Of a stretch of 64,000 bases of DNA, positions 36,920 to 49,600 are shown piece after piece. Origin of the DNA: Bilabrum cf. latius. Its lineage: Eukaryota; Bigyra: Bicosoecida; Bigyra; Bicosoecida. Both the position numbers and the translations under genes were made by a program. The first letter of the stretch is position 1. Each line of letters begins with the position of its first letter. The DNA lies in contig OZ237741.1 in NCBI GenBank assembly GCA_965178125.1, positions 434,001 through 498,000 on the forward strand, written 5' to 3'. Under the pieces are notes generated by a model, which saw only the letters and a list, made by a program, of their open reading frames with translations, was not told the origin of the DNA and ran no database searches.

Positions 36920-39900
36920 TCACCCCACCACGGCGTAGTCTCTCGGGTCCATTTTGGGCCCTCCCTGCCTGCCCCTGCCCCCACCCCCACCTCGACCTCG
37001 CCTGCCTCCTCGGCCCCTCCCGCCTGGACCAGAGCCACCCGCTGCTTTTTCCCTCGCGAAAGGATCGTCGTCCTCTGGCCTGTACCCCGTCTGTCTCACC
37101 GCATCTGCCATGGCCAGGGACAGCGGGTCCTTCCTCTGTCTCCTCTTCGGGTCCCTCCTCGCGTCAGGCGTCATCTTGGTCACCAGCTCGTCGCTGTCAA
37201 GCCTGTAATCCACGCGGCAGATGCACCTGGCACATCTCCCGTCACCGAGTGGCAAGCGTTCGTTGCCGTCGAAGAGAACGGCATCCCTGGCTGGGCCCCT
37301 GCGGATCGCGAGCACGGCACGCGCAGCCACCTTCCTCCTCTTGTCCAAGTCTTCGATTACGCGGCGGACGTACCGGCCGTGGTGCCCACCGACCGTGATG
37401 CGAACATCGCGAGGGTGCACACCACCACCACCGCCCCGTCCGTCTTCTGCGTAGTCAAGGGCTGTCAGCTGCTCTGGGTGCACTCTGGCCTCACGCTCGC
37501 TCCACCAGCTGCCAGCCAGCCAGCCGGACCCCTTGACACCCCCCTTGTGCCCCCCCTCATCCTGCTTCTCCGACGACGGGCGTGCGATCAGTCGTACCCC
37601 GCAGCCAGCAAGCGCCACTGAATCTGCCTGCCAAGGACAGTGAATGTACTCTGCTGGCAGCCTTCGCAGCTCGGGGCACCACTGGCGCACGTACTCGCCT
37701 TCCGGGTCAGCAGTCTTTGCCGCCCAAACAGGGTGCATAACGAAGTTCCAAATGTCTGCGAGAAAGAAAAGTCACATGCATTGAAAATCGCGCGGTTGGC
37801 AGGGTATCAGGTCAGTGGTAGTCAACAAGACAGTCGGTTCGTACGGGAATGAATTGGGGCCTCTCACCAGTGCCACACCTGCCTCCGTTCTGCCACATGA
37901 ACGCATTGATAGGGACGCTCGAGTCGACCAAAGTATCATGGAACCACTGAAGACCCTCCCTCCAGTCAATGTGCAGGTACTCCACCAAGAAACCAGCCAC
38001 TACGTGCCTCAGGTAGTTCGGCATCCAGCCTGTCGCCCACAGCTGGCGCATGGCAGCATCCACAAGTGGGAAGCCTGTCCGGCCCCTCTGCCAGGCTCGC
38101 AGCCAGGTCTTCTTACCGGTCCACTTCTCCCCGTCCATCCAGGGCTTGACAGATGCCTGCGCAGAATTTGGAAATCGGCACAAGGTCCAGAAGGCCAGGT
38201 CGCGCCATGCAAGCCTTCGAAGGAACGTTTTGGCGCCGTCCTTGCCCCTTGCTCTCGCAGCCGCGTGGTAGACCGTGCGTGGAGACAGCTCTCCCACCTG
38301 CATGTAGGGGCTGATCTGAGCCGTCCAGCTTTTGTCGGCTCGAAACCTGTCCTTGGACTCGAAGTGCTCGGCGCCTTCCGAGAGAAATCGATCGAGGCTT
38401 GCTAACCCGGCGCCCTCGCCCATGTCCCACGACGCGCGAATACCCACGGCCCAGTCGATGAGCTTGCCGTCCGTTCGTCTACGGGGCAGTGCGGCGTACC
38501 CCACTCCTGCCAACCCGCAGTCGCACCAATGAAGGAACTCGCCAGACGATACCGCACCGTCACGCTCACAAGCGGCAGCAGCCTTGGCGGCGTCCTTGGT
38601 CGACCTGGACAGCCATGCGGGCGGGGGCAGTGAATCTGGTACTTCCAACGGCTTCGGCACGTCAAGTCCCCTACAAGCTTTCCTGAACCAGCCCACGGAG
38701 CCGTACCCGTAGATAAGTTCCTCCCCGGAAGCGTGCTCGGGATCCACGTCAACGGGGTCGAATAGCAGCACTGCCTTGAGGTCAAGGCACGGGATAGTAA
38801 GGGACGCCTCGATCGCCTGGCGCATCGCTACGTCCCTGCGCCATCTCCACGGCTCGTACACCCTGTTCCAAACCACACCGGCAGCTTGCACTGCGGCAGC
38901 AACCTCCAGCACGTGCGCGATCGTTCCATGCTTCCCGGAGCTAGTCCGCCTACTCCCGTTGCGATACATGAGCCTCGTACCGTATCGTTTCTCTAGGTCA
39001 CTCTGCAACGAGGCCAGGCTGTGATGGGTCCAATGCTTAATGGCTCCTCCCATCGGCCAGCCGCACATCTCGTCGTCGGGCTCGTGCACAAAGAGGGGTA
39101 CCACCGGGCGGCCGGACGCAGCGGCAGCGCAAAGTGCTGGATTGTCAGCAATCCGTAGGTCCTATCGAAACAGCACGAGTACTGGCCTCTGCTCACCGGC
39201 TGGCATGGGTGGCCTCGGCAACGCGCTCGCACTCGCGCCTACCCCTGCCACACTCGTGGAGTCGCGCCCTGGTGGCGCTCCATCCGGCACTCTCATCTTC
39301 GCCAAGAAGTGGTCGAGTCCTTGCTCCTCATGCCGCCTGCGCTCGTTCTCCAGGAATTCCTTCGCCTCGTGGCCAGCGCACGGCGGAGAGAGCTACTCTC
39401 GCGAGACCCGGCTCGAGAGAGCGTCCATGAGAGGCTGCCAGCGAAACTCTTCCGACGGGAATCGAGGGATCGGCACCTTTGTGTCTTCGAATAGGACGAG
39501 CGGGCGCTGGTCCGTGGCATCATCCGATCGCCATGACCCGCTCTCCTGCGCCCTGCCGCCTGATGAGCCCGATCTAAGGGTGGTATCTGCACCATCCATG
39601 CCTTGTCCCGGTGCTTTAGATGATGGGCCGGCACCCATGGTGCTTCCGCTCAGCAGAACTGCTCGGCTGCTCGAATCTACGCCGCCAAGGGTGGAGCGAA
39701 GGCTGGTGCGCGCCCATGCAATCCCCCTTGCTGCCGGGTCTTCCATCGGCTCATCGGTGAAGCGAGCGTATGCCATCTGCATGTCTAGCTGCTCCCTCCC
39801 CTCTTTGGCCATGGCAGCAAGATCAGCGGCTGTCAAAATGGAGCCCTTCGGTTGCTTTCGCCTGCCTTTGCCGCCCTTCCTCTTCCCGTTGCCTCCCTTC

Positions 39901-41153
39901 TTTGCCTTGCCAGAGCCCGCCCCCTGTGGCATACCCTCGTACCACAGATCCTCTTGCTGCACCTCTGAGGACCCGTGCCGTGCAGCTGCCCTCTCCTTGG
40001 CGGACTGAATCACAGCTCCGCGCAATGACTCTGCCTCTGTCTCCCCGACGGCTGCACTACCAGGCTGCATAGCTGTAGTCGATCCGTACGCTTCTCGCAA
40101 AGATCTGCCCGCATCATTTGCGGAATCGTTCGTCATGAGGTCGTCATCGTCTGAAATACCGCCATCGATTGACAGCGTGTCCTCGCCTTCGCTGCGGTCA
40201 GCGCCAGCGCCAGCCCCAGCACCGCTGGTCGGGGCAAGCCTCGCAGCTACAGCACCTCCTGCGCTGGTATCCGGTACTCCATGCCGGCTTCCACTTTTGC
40301 TGGCATCGCTCCTACTGCCATCGCATGGCGCGGCCCGGCTAGCATCCTCCTCAACCGGACCAACCGGACTGCTGTTGTCGACTTGCTCGTCGGCAAACCC
40401 CAGCGGCGCGCGGCACACGGCGCACTTGTCCGCGTTGCTTCCCCCGACCTCCTGCCATTTCTACAAGCAAGGAGCGCAGATGGTATGTCCGCAGGTGAGG
40501 CCGAGCAGGACGGACGCATCGTTAGAATCACACACGGGGCATCGCACGCTGGCCATGTCATCCGTGCTGCCTACGCTCGAGGCCGTGCTGCGCTGCCTTC
40601 CAATCGCGGGGCGGCCGAGCGCCCCCGTTCCGTTCACCGAATCTCGCGACGATCGGTATCGCCTGTGACAAAGCACCAGTTGCGTGCGAAGAGAGCCCAT
40701 TGGGAGCAGCCGGATGAAGCTAGCCAAGACAGCCAGTGCCTCGTCGGTGGTTCCGATCGTTTCGAGCACGAAGCGATGCCACGTAATGGGGGAGGTTTCG
40801 CCAGACTTGAGTCGAGCGGTGTGTGCCTGAATCTATCTGAAGGGCCCTGGGCCACCGGCTAATCGAATGACACTGGCCACAGTTTCCTTTGCGGTCGTCG
40901 GCCTCGCCACTCTACTCGCTTTCTTCAGCTCAGAGCCAGCATCCCGCAATGATCTTGCCCGATTTAAATCTTTAGCTAGTATTTTGGCAGAAATCGACTT
41001 TGAACCAACTACCATGGCCTCAGGTACAGCAGATGAATCGATTGAGAGGTCCACGTCAGGTTCGGAGATCGTGACTGGTGTTTGTGTCCCCTTCGGACCC
41101 TTTTGATCCCTCTTCTTCAGTCGTCTCGGGCGACGTCGTTCTCTTTTTATCAT
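36920..41153 (-). CDS. RING finger - photolyase/cryptochrome fusion protein
   Basis: Exon 1 is 41153-37868, exon 2 is 37755-36920, and the 112-nt intron (GTGAGA donor) restores GTDIWNFVMHP at the junction. The reading is 1,373 residues. A C3HC4 RING finger lies near residues 203-250 (CPVC, CGHTICAPC, KCAVC), then a long Lys/Gly-rich linker. The photolyase/cryptochrome domain covers about 655-1170: LVLFR-Q-DLRIADNPAL, GRTGFPLVDAAMRQL, GWMPNYLRHVVAGFLVEYL, INAFMWQNGG, EYVRQWCPEL. The FAD-pocket residues of the family are present, including the Asn before the MWQNGG segment. The tail ends in Arg-Gly-Gly repeats. No TGA or TAA interrupts the 3.3 kb of exon 1, so RING and photolyase appear to be one protein. 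UAGs include 40461-40463 in the RING (CL-Q-KW) and 39162-39164 in FR-Q-DLR. Stop is TGA 36922-36920. Confidence 0.82.
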
Positions 41154-41310
41154 TTTAGCTGATTATGATTCTACCTATGGCCCGACCGAAATTGGCGGCC
41201 ACGTTCCCGCCGCCGACGTGTGTGAAGTCCAACTTCCGGTTAAGCGTTACTGGCTCAACAACGGCAGATTTCAGGTGATTCGGCTTCTTGAAGCTATATT
41301 TTGTTGAATC
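41154..41310. promoter_or_regulatory. Divergent intergenic region, RING-photolyase / S33 peptidase
   Basis: 157 bases between divergent ATGs, presumed to carry both promoters. No motif is claimed. Confidence 0.35.
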
Positions 41311-43521
41311 ATGTCGGCTACAGGTCGCATAGGCCCGGCCGCGGCGTGGTAGGCCATGCCCAAATACGACCAAGGTGGCTTGGAAGTGCATCGATTGATG
41401 GTGCAGGTTCCTCTGGTTTACAAGGACATCGAACACCCTAAAATTGTCAAAGACAAATTGGACAAGCTGAAAAGAAGATAGCTTACCTTGGCTACTTTTC
41501 GCATCAGGCTGAAAGGCAGGGAGTCTGTGGCAGGCAAGACGCACCCCCTCGAGCCCGGCTCAAGCCACTTCCACCCCCTCAAGCCCGGCTCAAGCCACCT
41601 GCACCTTCTCAAGCCCGGCTCAAGCCACTTCCACCCCCCTCGACAGACAATCATTTATCTCCAAGGAGGTCCAGGCTTTCAGTCATTCTTCCCAAAACAG
41701 ACTGGGACTTGGCGGGAGCATGCAGTTAGATTTGGATTCGATGTGTATTTGATGGACTAGCGAGGAACCGGGGAGAGCTCCAAGCTCGATGCCAGCAGTC
41801 TGGCCAGGGAAGGTGGTGCTCTAGACAAAGCGGCCATCCTTGCTTGCCACCGAGCAGATTCCATCATCAGGGATGCAGAAGAGCTGCGGAAGGTTGCTAT
41901 TGGTGACCACAAGTGGACGATCGCTCTTGGCCAGAGCTTTGGCGGATTCTGCGCTCTCTCATACCTGTCATTCAGGCCATCTGGCATCAATGCAGCCATC
42001 TTGACCGGTGGCCTGACGGATCCGACTGTGGAGGCATCCGATATCTACAAGAGGACAGCCCCCTGGATGGTGTCCAGATCTAGAACGTACTACACGCTGT
42101 ATCCAGAGGACAAGAAGAAGGTCGCGCACTTGCTCCGCATCCTGCAGCCCAGCAACGGGGGCCCCGTAGAATACGCGCCGACCCCGCCGGAGGCGTTCTA
42201 GACCGTCGCTGGAGCCGAGTCCCAGGGCATTCTCGCTAAAGCTGCACCCGCTGCCTCGAATGCATCTCCATCGTCCTCGTCATCCTCGGCTGCTGCAGTC
42301 CCCTCGGCCAGCTCCTCTGCAGCCGGCCAGGCATCTTCTGCCCCTGCAATCGGGGCAAAACGACCGAGAACAGCGGCGGGCGCATCCAGTGGAATGCTGC
42401 TGCCGCCCATCTCGCACAGCGGCCCGCTCGTCCCCCCATCGAAGTGTTCCGCCCTGAGAGCCACGGAGGGCGGGCGCGTCTCGCAGCTCCGGATCCTCTC
42501 GCTGGGGCTCAGGATGGGAACTGGGGGAGGGTACAAGAAGCTGCACGGCGTGATCGACACGCTCTGGAAGGCAGACCTGATCGCTGCCAGGGAACAAGAG
42601 CTGCTGGGACGGGTCCGGGCCAGCAGAAGCGACCAGGCCTCCGGGGGCGCACCGTCTTCTGCAGGCGTCGCCTCTAGGCCTAGCTCCAAAACAGCGAGCG
42701 GTGCGGAAGCAGACTCGCCGGGGGTACAGGCTAGATCTAGCCAGGGAGGGGGAGCAAGCCACTCGCCCAGCAAGAAGGCCAGGACAGAGGCAGGGAAAGG
42801 AAACGGCTCAATCGGAGATGGCCCGGGAGACGATGCCGCATCGTACGCCGGACCCACCCGCGAGGGTCTGGCGCACTGCATTGCGGTGCGACTAGCCATG
42901 GAGGACCCCAATTTCGACACGAACCCGTTGTATGCTGTGCTGCACGAGTCCATCTACGGCCAGGGCAGCGCGACGAGGTGGGCAGCGAAAGAGGCCATCC
43001 AAGCCGTACCCGAGCTAAGAATCCCAAGGGAGTTCGGAGAGGTAGGACCCAAGGCGGCGGGCTTGCAGGCGAGCGGCGGTGCAGCGAGCAAGGCGGCGAC
43101 TGCCGCTGCTGCTGGCAAGGAGGAAAAGGCCTTCCTGCCAGTGGGCGGTCCGGCCTTCATTGGCGAGTGTGCTTTGCCTGATCACTTCCAAGGCGATTTT
43201 CCTGGACTGCGAGGGCTGCAGCTGGCTGCCGACGTGCTTGCAGAAGTGGAGGACTGGCCTCCTCTGTACGACGAAGCGGTCCTCCAGTCAAGCAAGGTCC
43301 CGTGCGTGGCGGTCGTCTACCGGAACGATTTCTTTGTCCCAAGAGATTTGTCCATTCGAACTGCCGCCAGGTATCCATCCGTGAGGGTTTGGGAGTGCGA
43401 ACAGGAGCACACTTGGCTGCGGGAAGAGCCAACTATGATTCGCGAGGCGGTGAGGATGCTTGCAGAGGCCCCTCAGAGCGGAATCACCGTGCCTGCGCTG
43501 CATATGGAAAAGATTGCATGA
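41311..43521 (+). CDS. S33-family serine peptidase (proline iminopeptidase-like alpha/beta hydrolase)
   Basis: S33 peptidases remove N-terminal residues, often proline, from peptides. The frame is open from ATG 41311 (TGA upstream in frame) to TGA 43519-43521, 736 residues, no intron needed. The oxyanion region is YLQGGPGF, then YLMD-Q-RGTGESS, where UAG 41758-41760 occupies the Q of the family motif DQRGTGxS. The nucleophile elbow is GQSFGG (about residue 207-212). Near the C-terminus VVYRNDFFVPRD and EHTWLRE supply the expected acid and His regions. Two unusual inserts enlarge the protein: a three-fold 10-residue repeat before the oxyanion strand, and Ser/Ala/Lys-rich low-complexity stretches at about residues 300-360 and 440-500. 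Other UAGs are near 41350, 41479 and 42199. The N-terminal 40 residues are less certain. Confidence 0.85.
41552..41641 (+). repeat. Three-copy 30-bp tandem repeat inside the S33 gene
   Basis: The string AGCCCGGCTCAAGCCAC recurs at 41552, 41582 and 41612, a 30-bp period that keeps the frame and encodes three copies of a 10-residue unit (PLKPGSSHFH and variants) just before the oxyanion-hole strand. Confidence 0.9.
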
Positions 43522-43689
43522 GCGTGCGTTTTGTATGGTGCCACACTACATTTGTGCCGCACAGCGTGCGCAGTGATTCGCCGCGGAACATTTGCGAAGT
43601 TGTTGCGACCGCGGCGCCCTGTCGCCTGCGGTGCCTCGATACAAATTGTCCCCTCTGGCTGTACACAGCTTGCTTTCGTGGCTCGAATT

Positions 43690-46600
43690 ATGGCCTCATC
43701 GATAGATGTAGATGAATAGGCCCTCTATGAAGGCTTTGAATCCGCGTTTGACGATGAGCAAAGGACAACTTTCCTGCGCCGTTGGGCAGCATTGGGAATT
43801 CCGTTCAGCCTGTTTTTGCTCTTGTCGACGGTCGCCATGTTTTGGTCTTCGTGCCGAATCGATCGAATGAGTGGTGTAGCCCAACGATTGTCAATGTGGT
43901 GCGGTGGCAGCATCATCGTGGGCTTCTGGCTGCTGTAGCTGCTGCGGTTGACTATCGTTGTAGCGATTGGCCTCGGGATCGCCTGGTGAGATCTGTGCTC
44001 GTACGGAGTCGTTGCTTTGGCTGAACCATTTTGATTATATATATGTACGCACACCATAACCACACACATTGAAAGCTTGACCTTGCTCTGCAAGAGGATT
44101 GACCCGATACTCGCGCCTATCTCTCCTGTACGTTTTGCAGGTCAGCAGTGGTCATAGCTCAGATCGAACCCGTGATTATTGGAATTGCATTACTACTATT
44201 AACACCGTGTGCCTTCTTTCTCGTCTACGCCTTCGGGTACTTTTGCGGGAACCAGTGGCGGCTCACGAGCGCTGAGCAGCCGGACGGGCCAGGAACGGCG
44301 CTTTCTGCCTTTCGGTAGCCGCCCATGCTGGCACTAGTAGCATCTGCAATCTTATTCATTGCAACTTTGCTGGCTTTTGTGTTCACTGGAGAACCACAAG
44401 CCCGGGAGCAGACGAACTCCAACGCAACGGCCAACTCGACCTCGGCCGCAACAACCTTCGAGTACAAATTCTCGTACCTGTCGACCGCCTGGGTGTTCCT
44501 AGGTGCAAACGTAGCGCTTGTGTGCGTGTGTGTGCACCTTCTAACCACTCGGATCAAACACTTCCCGATCGATCGCCTGCTCGGCGGAGTCTCCAAGCGA
44601 TTCAACCCCGCCGGCTCGGGGAGCCCCGAGGCCGGCGAAGCGGACCCCTAGTAGGAATGGTTTGATCACAACACGCCTGCAGTCCGCGCCGTCGCCGCGC
44701 ACAGGCTGGGATGGATCATGTATGGGGCCTCTGTCGCTGTCCTGGCAGCCTTCGCCCTCCTAGTGATCGTCCTAGCCGAAAACACGGCAACGGAAGGGGC
44801 TGGCATGGGCCTGGCAACACTCGTGGCGCTGCTCGTCCTAGACGCTGCGATCTTCATGGCGTGGGCCGGCGGCCTCTTCGAAACGCCCGGCACCGTGTGC
44901 TTCGTGGTCGCGGCTACCCGCTTCCTGCTCCTCAGCGCGGGCAACTACTGGCTGCTGGGCAACTGCGTGGCTTACACAGTGCTCGGATTGTATCTCGCCT
45001 ACATCACCGCGCAGCGCCATTTCCTCAACATCCAGGCGCAATCGGGCTTCAGCGCCGGCGGCGGGACCGGCGAGGAACAGACGGAAGGGGGCAGCGCAGC
45101 AGCAACAGCAACAGCCCCTGGGCAAGACGCCAAGGCGGCCCCCATGCAGCGGGCAGCCTCCATGGGAGAAGACGAGGAGATGGACGCTGGTCTCGCGGAG
45201 ACCAATGCCATCGTAGACATGCTGACGAGGCCGGCCGTGCTGCTGGCCATCGTGACCGCAGTGTTCACCGGCGTGGTGGCTGTCATGGCAGTGCTGGGCG
45301 GCAGCCTGGACGCCCTGCCCACGCCTCGAGTGCCTCTGCTGGGCGATTCTACGGAGCCGCAGTGGGTGTTCGGGCTCGGGTCTCTGGCCATCGTGGGGAG
45401 CTGCCTGGGTCTGTTCTTCCTGCTTGGGTACATGAAGCAGAGCAACGGCAGGATGGCGTCTGTGGAGGCCATGGCCACCGGGGCGCTGTTTGCCCTCGGC
45501 TGCGCGCTCCTGGGCGTGATGATGTTCCTGGCCACGGACTCGTACGCCGTTCTATCATCGCTGTGCTTCCTCCCGGGCGCCCTCGTCCTCTTTTTGGGCA
45601 TCATCGGCGAGCTCGTCCACTCGGAGTTCCGCATGTTTACAACGGGTGGGTTCGGCTGGATGCCATGCTGCTGCCCAAGAGGCAGCTACTGCGGCTATGC
45701 GCTGGCACCGGGGGAAGAGAATGCATCTGCACAGACCACGAGCGCGCCACCCACCCCTAGTACCCCGGACGGACCCGCTTCCGGCGCTGGGACGGGAGGG
45801 GCTGCCGCGGCTGCCGCCGACGCAGGCGACAGCCCGGCACCGGCTCCAGCATCAGGCGACAAGAGCAGCAGCGACGGCGACAAGACGACGAAAGAGTCTG
45901 GCGAGAATGACGGCAAGAATGACGAAGACTAGACGTCGATGCTGGACACCATCAAGACGACCATGGGCGAGTCCTTCGACCCGCACAAGGCTCAGTGCCT
46001 CCACGGCAACCAGCTTCGCAACACGGTCATGTTCGCCAGCTTGGCAGTCTTCGTTGGAATGCTCGTTGCGTTCGCGGCTGTCATGGCGCAGGGCGTGAAA
46101 CCGATCCGGTGGCCCTGGTATGCCGCTGGCATGATCTTGAGCGCCGCTTGCATCTACGTCGGCGTCCGCGAGTACTTTGCCACACTGCACCTGTCGATCC
46201 AGGAGGCTGTCTTCGTGGGCCTGGGCCTTGTCCTTCATCTCGCGGTGCACATTCCCATGGTGCAAGCAGAGGGCGCCGAGAACGTGCCCAGCGGAGAAAC
46301 CAACTACCGTTTCCTGGGAGTGCTATTCGCTCTGTTCCTGTACCCGGCGGTGTGGACGGCTGGGCTGGCCCTGTACCAGTGGAAAGACGAGAACTGGGAC
46401 CTGCCGCCGCTGATGCATGCCCTTTGCGGGCCTCCCAAGGACCCAGACGCTGAAGATGAGGACGATGAAGATGATCAGGACGGCGACACCGGTGGTCTGT
46501 CAAGCGGCGGCGTGGTCGTGCTTTCTGAGGACAAGCGCCGGCTGGCAGCCGCCCGATTCGTGTATTTCGGGCTGATCCTCAGTCAGATCATCCTTCTAGG

Positions 46601-49600
46601 GTTCAGCGTCGCGGGGATCTTCGTGTTTGACTCTGTGGTCGTCACCGCCGCCATCACTGCTGGATACGTGTTTGCGGCCTCGACGGTGGCGCTGCTCATC
46701 TACATCATCACGCACCGGGGCTACCTCCCTGCCCTCCTGCGGTACGGCATACTGCTTGCCGTGATTGTGATTGTGTTGCTGGCAATCATCATCGGGGTTG
46801 CGAGATACATTGCCACCAGCTCCATTCAAGAGTTCGCCGCCTGGATCAGCGTTGCGTGGTGGTTCATCGTTATGCTTCTCGTCGTGTCGGGCACACTCGA
46901 CGCGCTGAACGGCGGGCTGCTATCGCCCGTGGACTTGTTCGAGGCGGCAGAGGCCGGTACCCTCGGCACTAGCAGCGTGCCCGACCCGGCGCACTTGTAC
47001 GTCTCCGACAGGGAGCTTCTGCCCATGCACGTGCCATCAAGGGACGGGACTCGCATGGAGGCGCACAACTGGTCTACCCTGTGGGTGCTCTTTGGCTGCC
47101 TCATGGCAGCGGCCTGGGGACTCGGGGTGTCGTTCGTGCTGTCGCCTGGGTATCCCGGCCTGGCCGTGGCTGTCGTGGCACTGATGCTGGCACTTGTCTT
47201 TGGGCTGGAGGTCTCGCGGGTCACGTCGGACCGCATCGACAAGGCATGTGCTATCATCGACCAGTAGGCCGGACCCGCCATGAGGAGATACAGCAAGGGC
47301 CAGTCAGACGGGGGCGTCCAAACAGGCGACGTGGAGGAGGGTGGCTCGAGCCAGAGCGCCGAGAAGTCTCGCAAGCAATTGCCAGGCTCCATGGCCCTGA
47401 GAGAGGTCGTGCTCCGCGCGGCGAAGAAGAGCCTCGGGGGCTCGACATCCATGCTGGCCGGGAGGCCGTCGGCGGCTTCTGACGGGACGAGCCCTGATGA
47501 CATCAGCATCAACATCAGCGATATCACGGCCGGTCACCAGAAGCTCATCGGAAGCGCTGCGGAGCCCATCGATGGCAAGGAAGTGCATCCCTCTATCGTT
47601 GCCGGGGAGAAATTTGCGGCGATCAACGGTGTCCTCGCACGGGCCTACGCCTAGATCGGCGTTGCAAAGCTTGCGGTCGGCTGCATGCTCGGTGGCGAGG
47701 AGACGGACAACGCCAGCAGCAGCGATGGCGATGACTCTTCCGGCGCGGCCGCTCCTGCCGCCGGCGATGCTGGGGATGACGCTGAATCCGGCGGGGCAGC
47801 TGCAGCGGCGGCAACACCCGCGCCCGCGCCTACGCCTGCTCCCGCCGCGGCACAGGAACCCGATCTGTCTGACAAGCTGATCAGCGAGGCAAAGGTGGCA
47901 ATCAAGGCCATCTGCGACAATTACACGGGAAACGACCTGAAAAATCCCTCGGCCGAAAACTCGGCCGACCCGACATCTGGCGGTGCAGCCGCGGCCGCCC
48001 AGACGGAACCTGGCAGCGAAGCAGCCGGGCCTAGCGGGACCTTCGAGGAAACGAACCCGATGTCGATGAACCGCACCGTTGCGCCCACGTCCCTTGGTGC
48101 TACTCTCGCCGACATCGACATCCAGGGCATGCTGGAGGGCGGTGACTGGCTGAGTGCTCAGACAATCAAGCTATCGCAGCTGGTGGAGAGCTCCTCTTTC
48201 GACGGCGAGCACCCGGACATCGTGATAGGCGCCCTGGAAACAGCGGCCGACTGTGCCCTGGAGCTCTGCAGGAGAGCCGCTGCGGGCGAGGACGCCATGC
48301 GCGCCAGCGTGGCATCCAAGATCATCAGCACGGGCGTGTCGGCCGCCTCGATGATGCGGAGGAACTGGCTCGGCATGCTGGACTGGCTGCTGCTCGGGGG
48401 CGAGCCGGAGGCCGTGGGATGCGGCATGCAGGAGCTAGTCGCGATGGTCAGGCTGGCCGGCGGATCTCGCCCCAAGAACGCGTTCGAGGCTTCGACGCAG
48501 GACGCCGTGATCGCGGCCTTAAAATCGCCTACCAGCCTGAGGCGATACTACCGCGCGTTTCTGGGATCACGCCACGCAGCCGAGAAGATGGTCGTCGTGA
48601 GGCACCTGCAAAGGGCTTACGTCGGTAGCAAGGCCGACGGTGAGGCCGTGCGCCGAGCCAGGCAGACGCAGGACGACGAGGCTCGCAAGCGGAGGATGGA
48701 GCACCTGAAGAGGCAGCGGGAGCTCATGGAGCAGCGGCGCAAGGCCCGCGAGGCCAACGGGAAGGGGAAGGGGCGGACAACCGGCGGAGGCTCTGGAGGC
48801 GGAGGAGCTGGGAGCGACGACGAGGTGCGGCGTGCTCGGGATGCCGCTATCAAGAAGAAAAAGGAGGAGGATGAGGCGCGGCGCAAACAGCAGGAGGCAG
48901 AGGAGGCGGCTCGCCAGGCCAAGGACGACAAGGAGCGCCGCAAGCTGCGAGATGCTGCCGAGAAACGCAGGAGGGAGGCCGAGGCAGCCAGCCGGCGGAC
49001 CCAGCAGGCTGACGAGGCACGCAAACGCGCCGAGCAAGCCAGGCGCAGGCGCGAGAACGCGGACGCCGAGCGGATTCAGCGCGAGAAGTCGCGTCAGGCC
49101 TTCGAGACAAAGGTCCGGAAGATGATGCAGGACAGGTCCAAGGAGCTCCAGGCCAAGCTGGAGCTTGGAGAGGCGGACGGTGGGAAGGACGCGGCAAGGA
49201 AGAAAGCCATGCAGCTGATCAACCAGATGGCAAGCGAGGTGTCTGACGGCATGTGGGTGGACGGGAGCTTCGATTCCGAGTCCGGCCTTGGCATGCGCGG
49301 TTCGAGGCTGCAGCTGAAGCGCAAGGCCGTGGCGGAGCAGTGGCACGACGTGGCCTCTGAGATTCCCAATGCGGTACTTTTCAAGGGCAAGCCGGGGAGG
49401 GACACTGTCCGTGTTGGATGGCTGAGCGACAGCTGGCTTGCGGCAGCCATGTCTGTTCTGGCAGATCGCCCCAAGACGGTCTTTGAGCTCTTCCCGCAGC
49501 ACCCGATGAGCGGGAAGGGTGCCAAGGGCAAGGCGAGCGATGCCGTGCAGCTGCACGCCAAGGGCATTTCCGCTGTGCTGCTCTGTCTGAACGGCGAGTG

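Noticed and set aside
1-43521. Genes as pseudogenes, or programmed stop-codon read-through
   Set aside because: Only TAG, never TGA or TAA, interrupts them, conserved motifs are intact, and some genes have more than ten sites.
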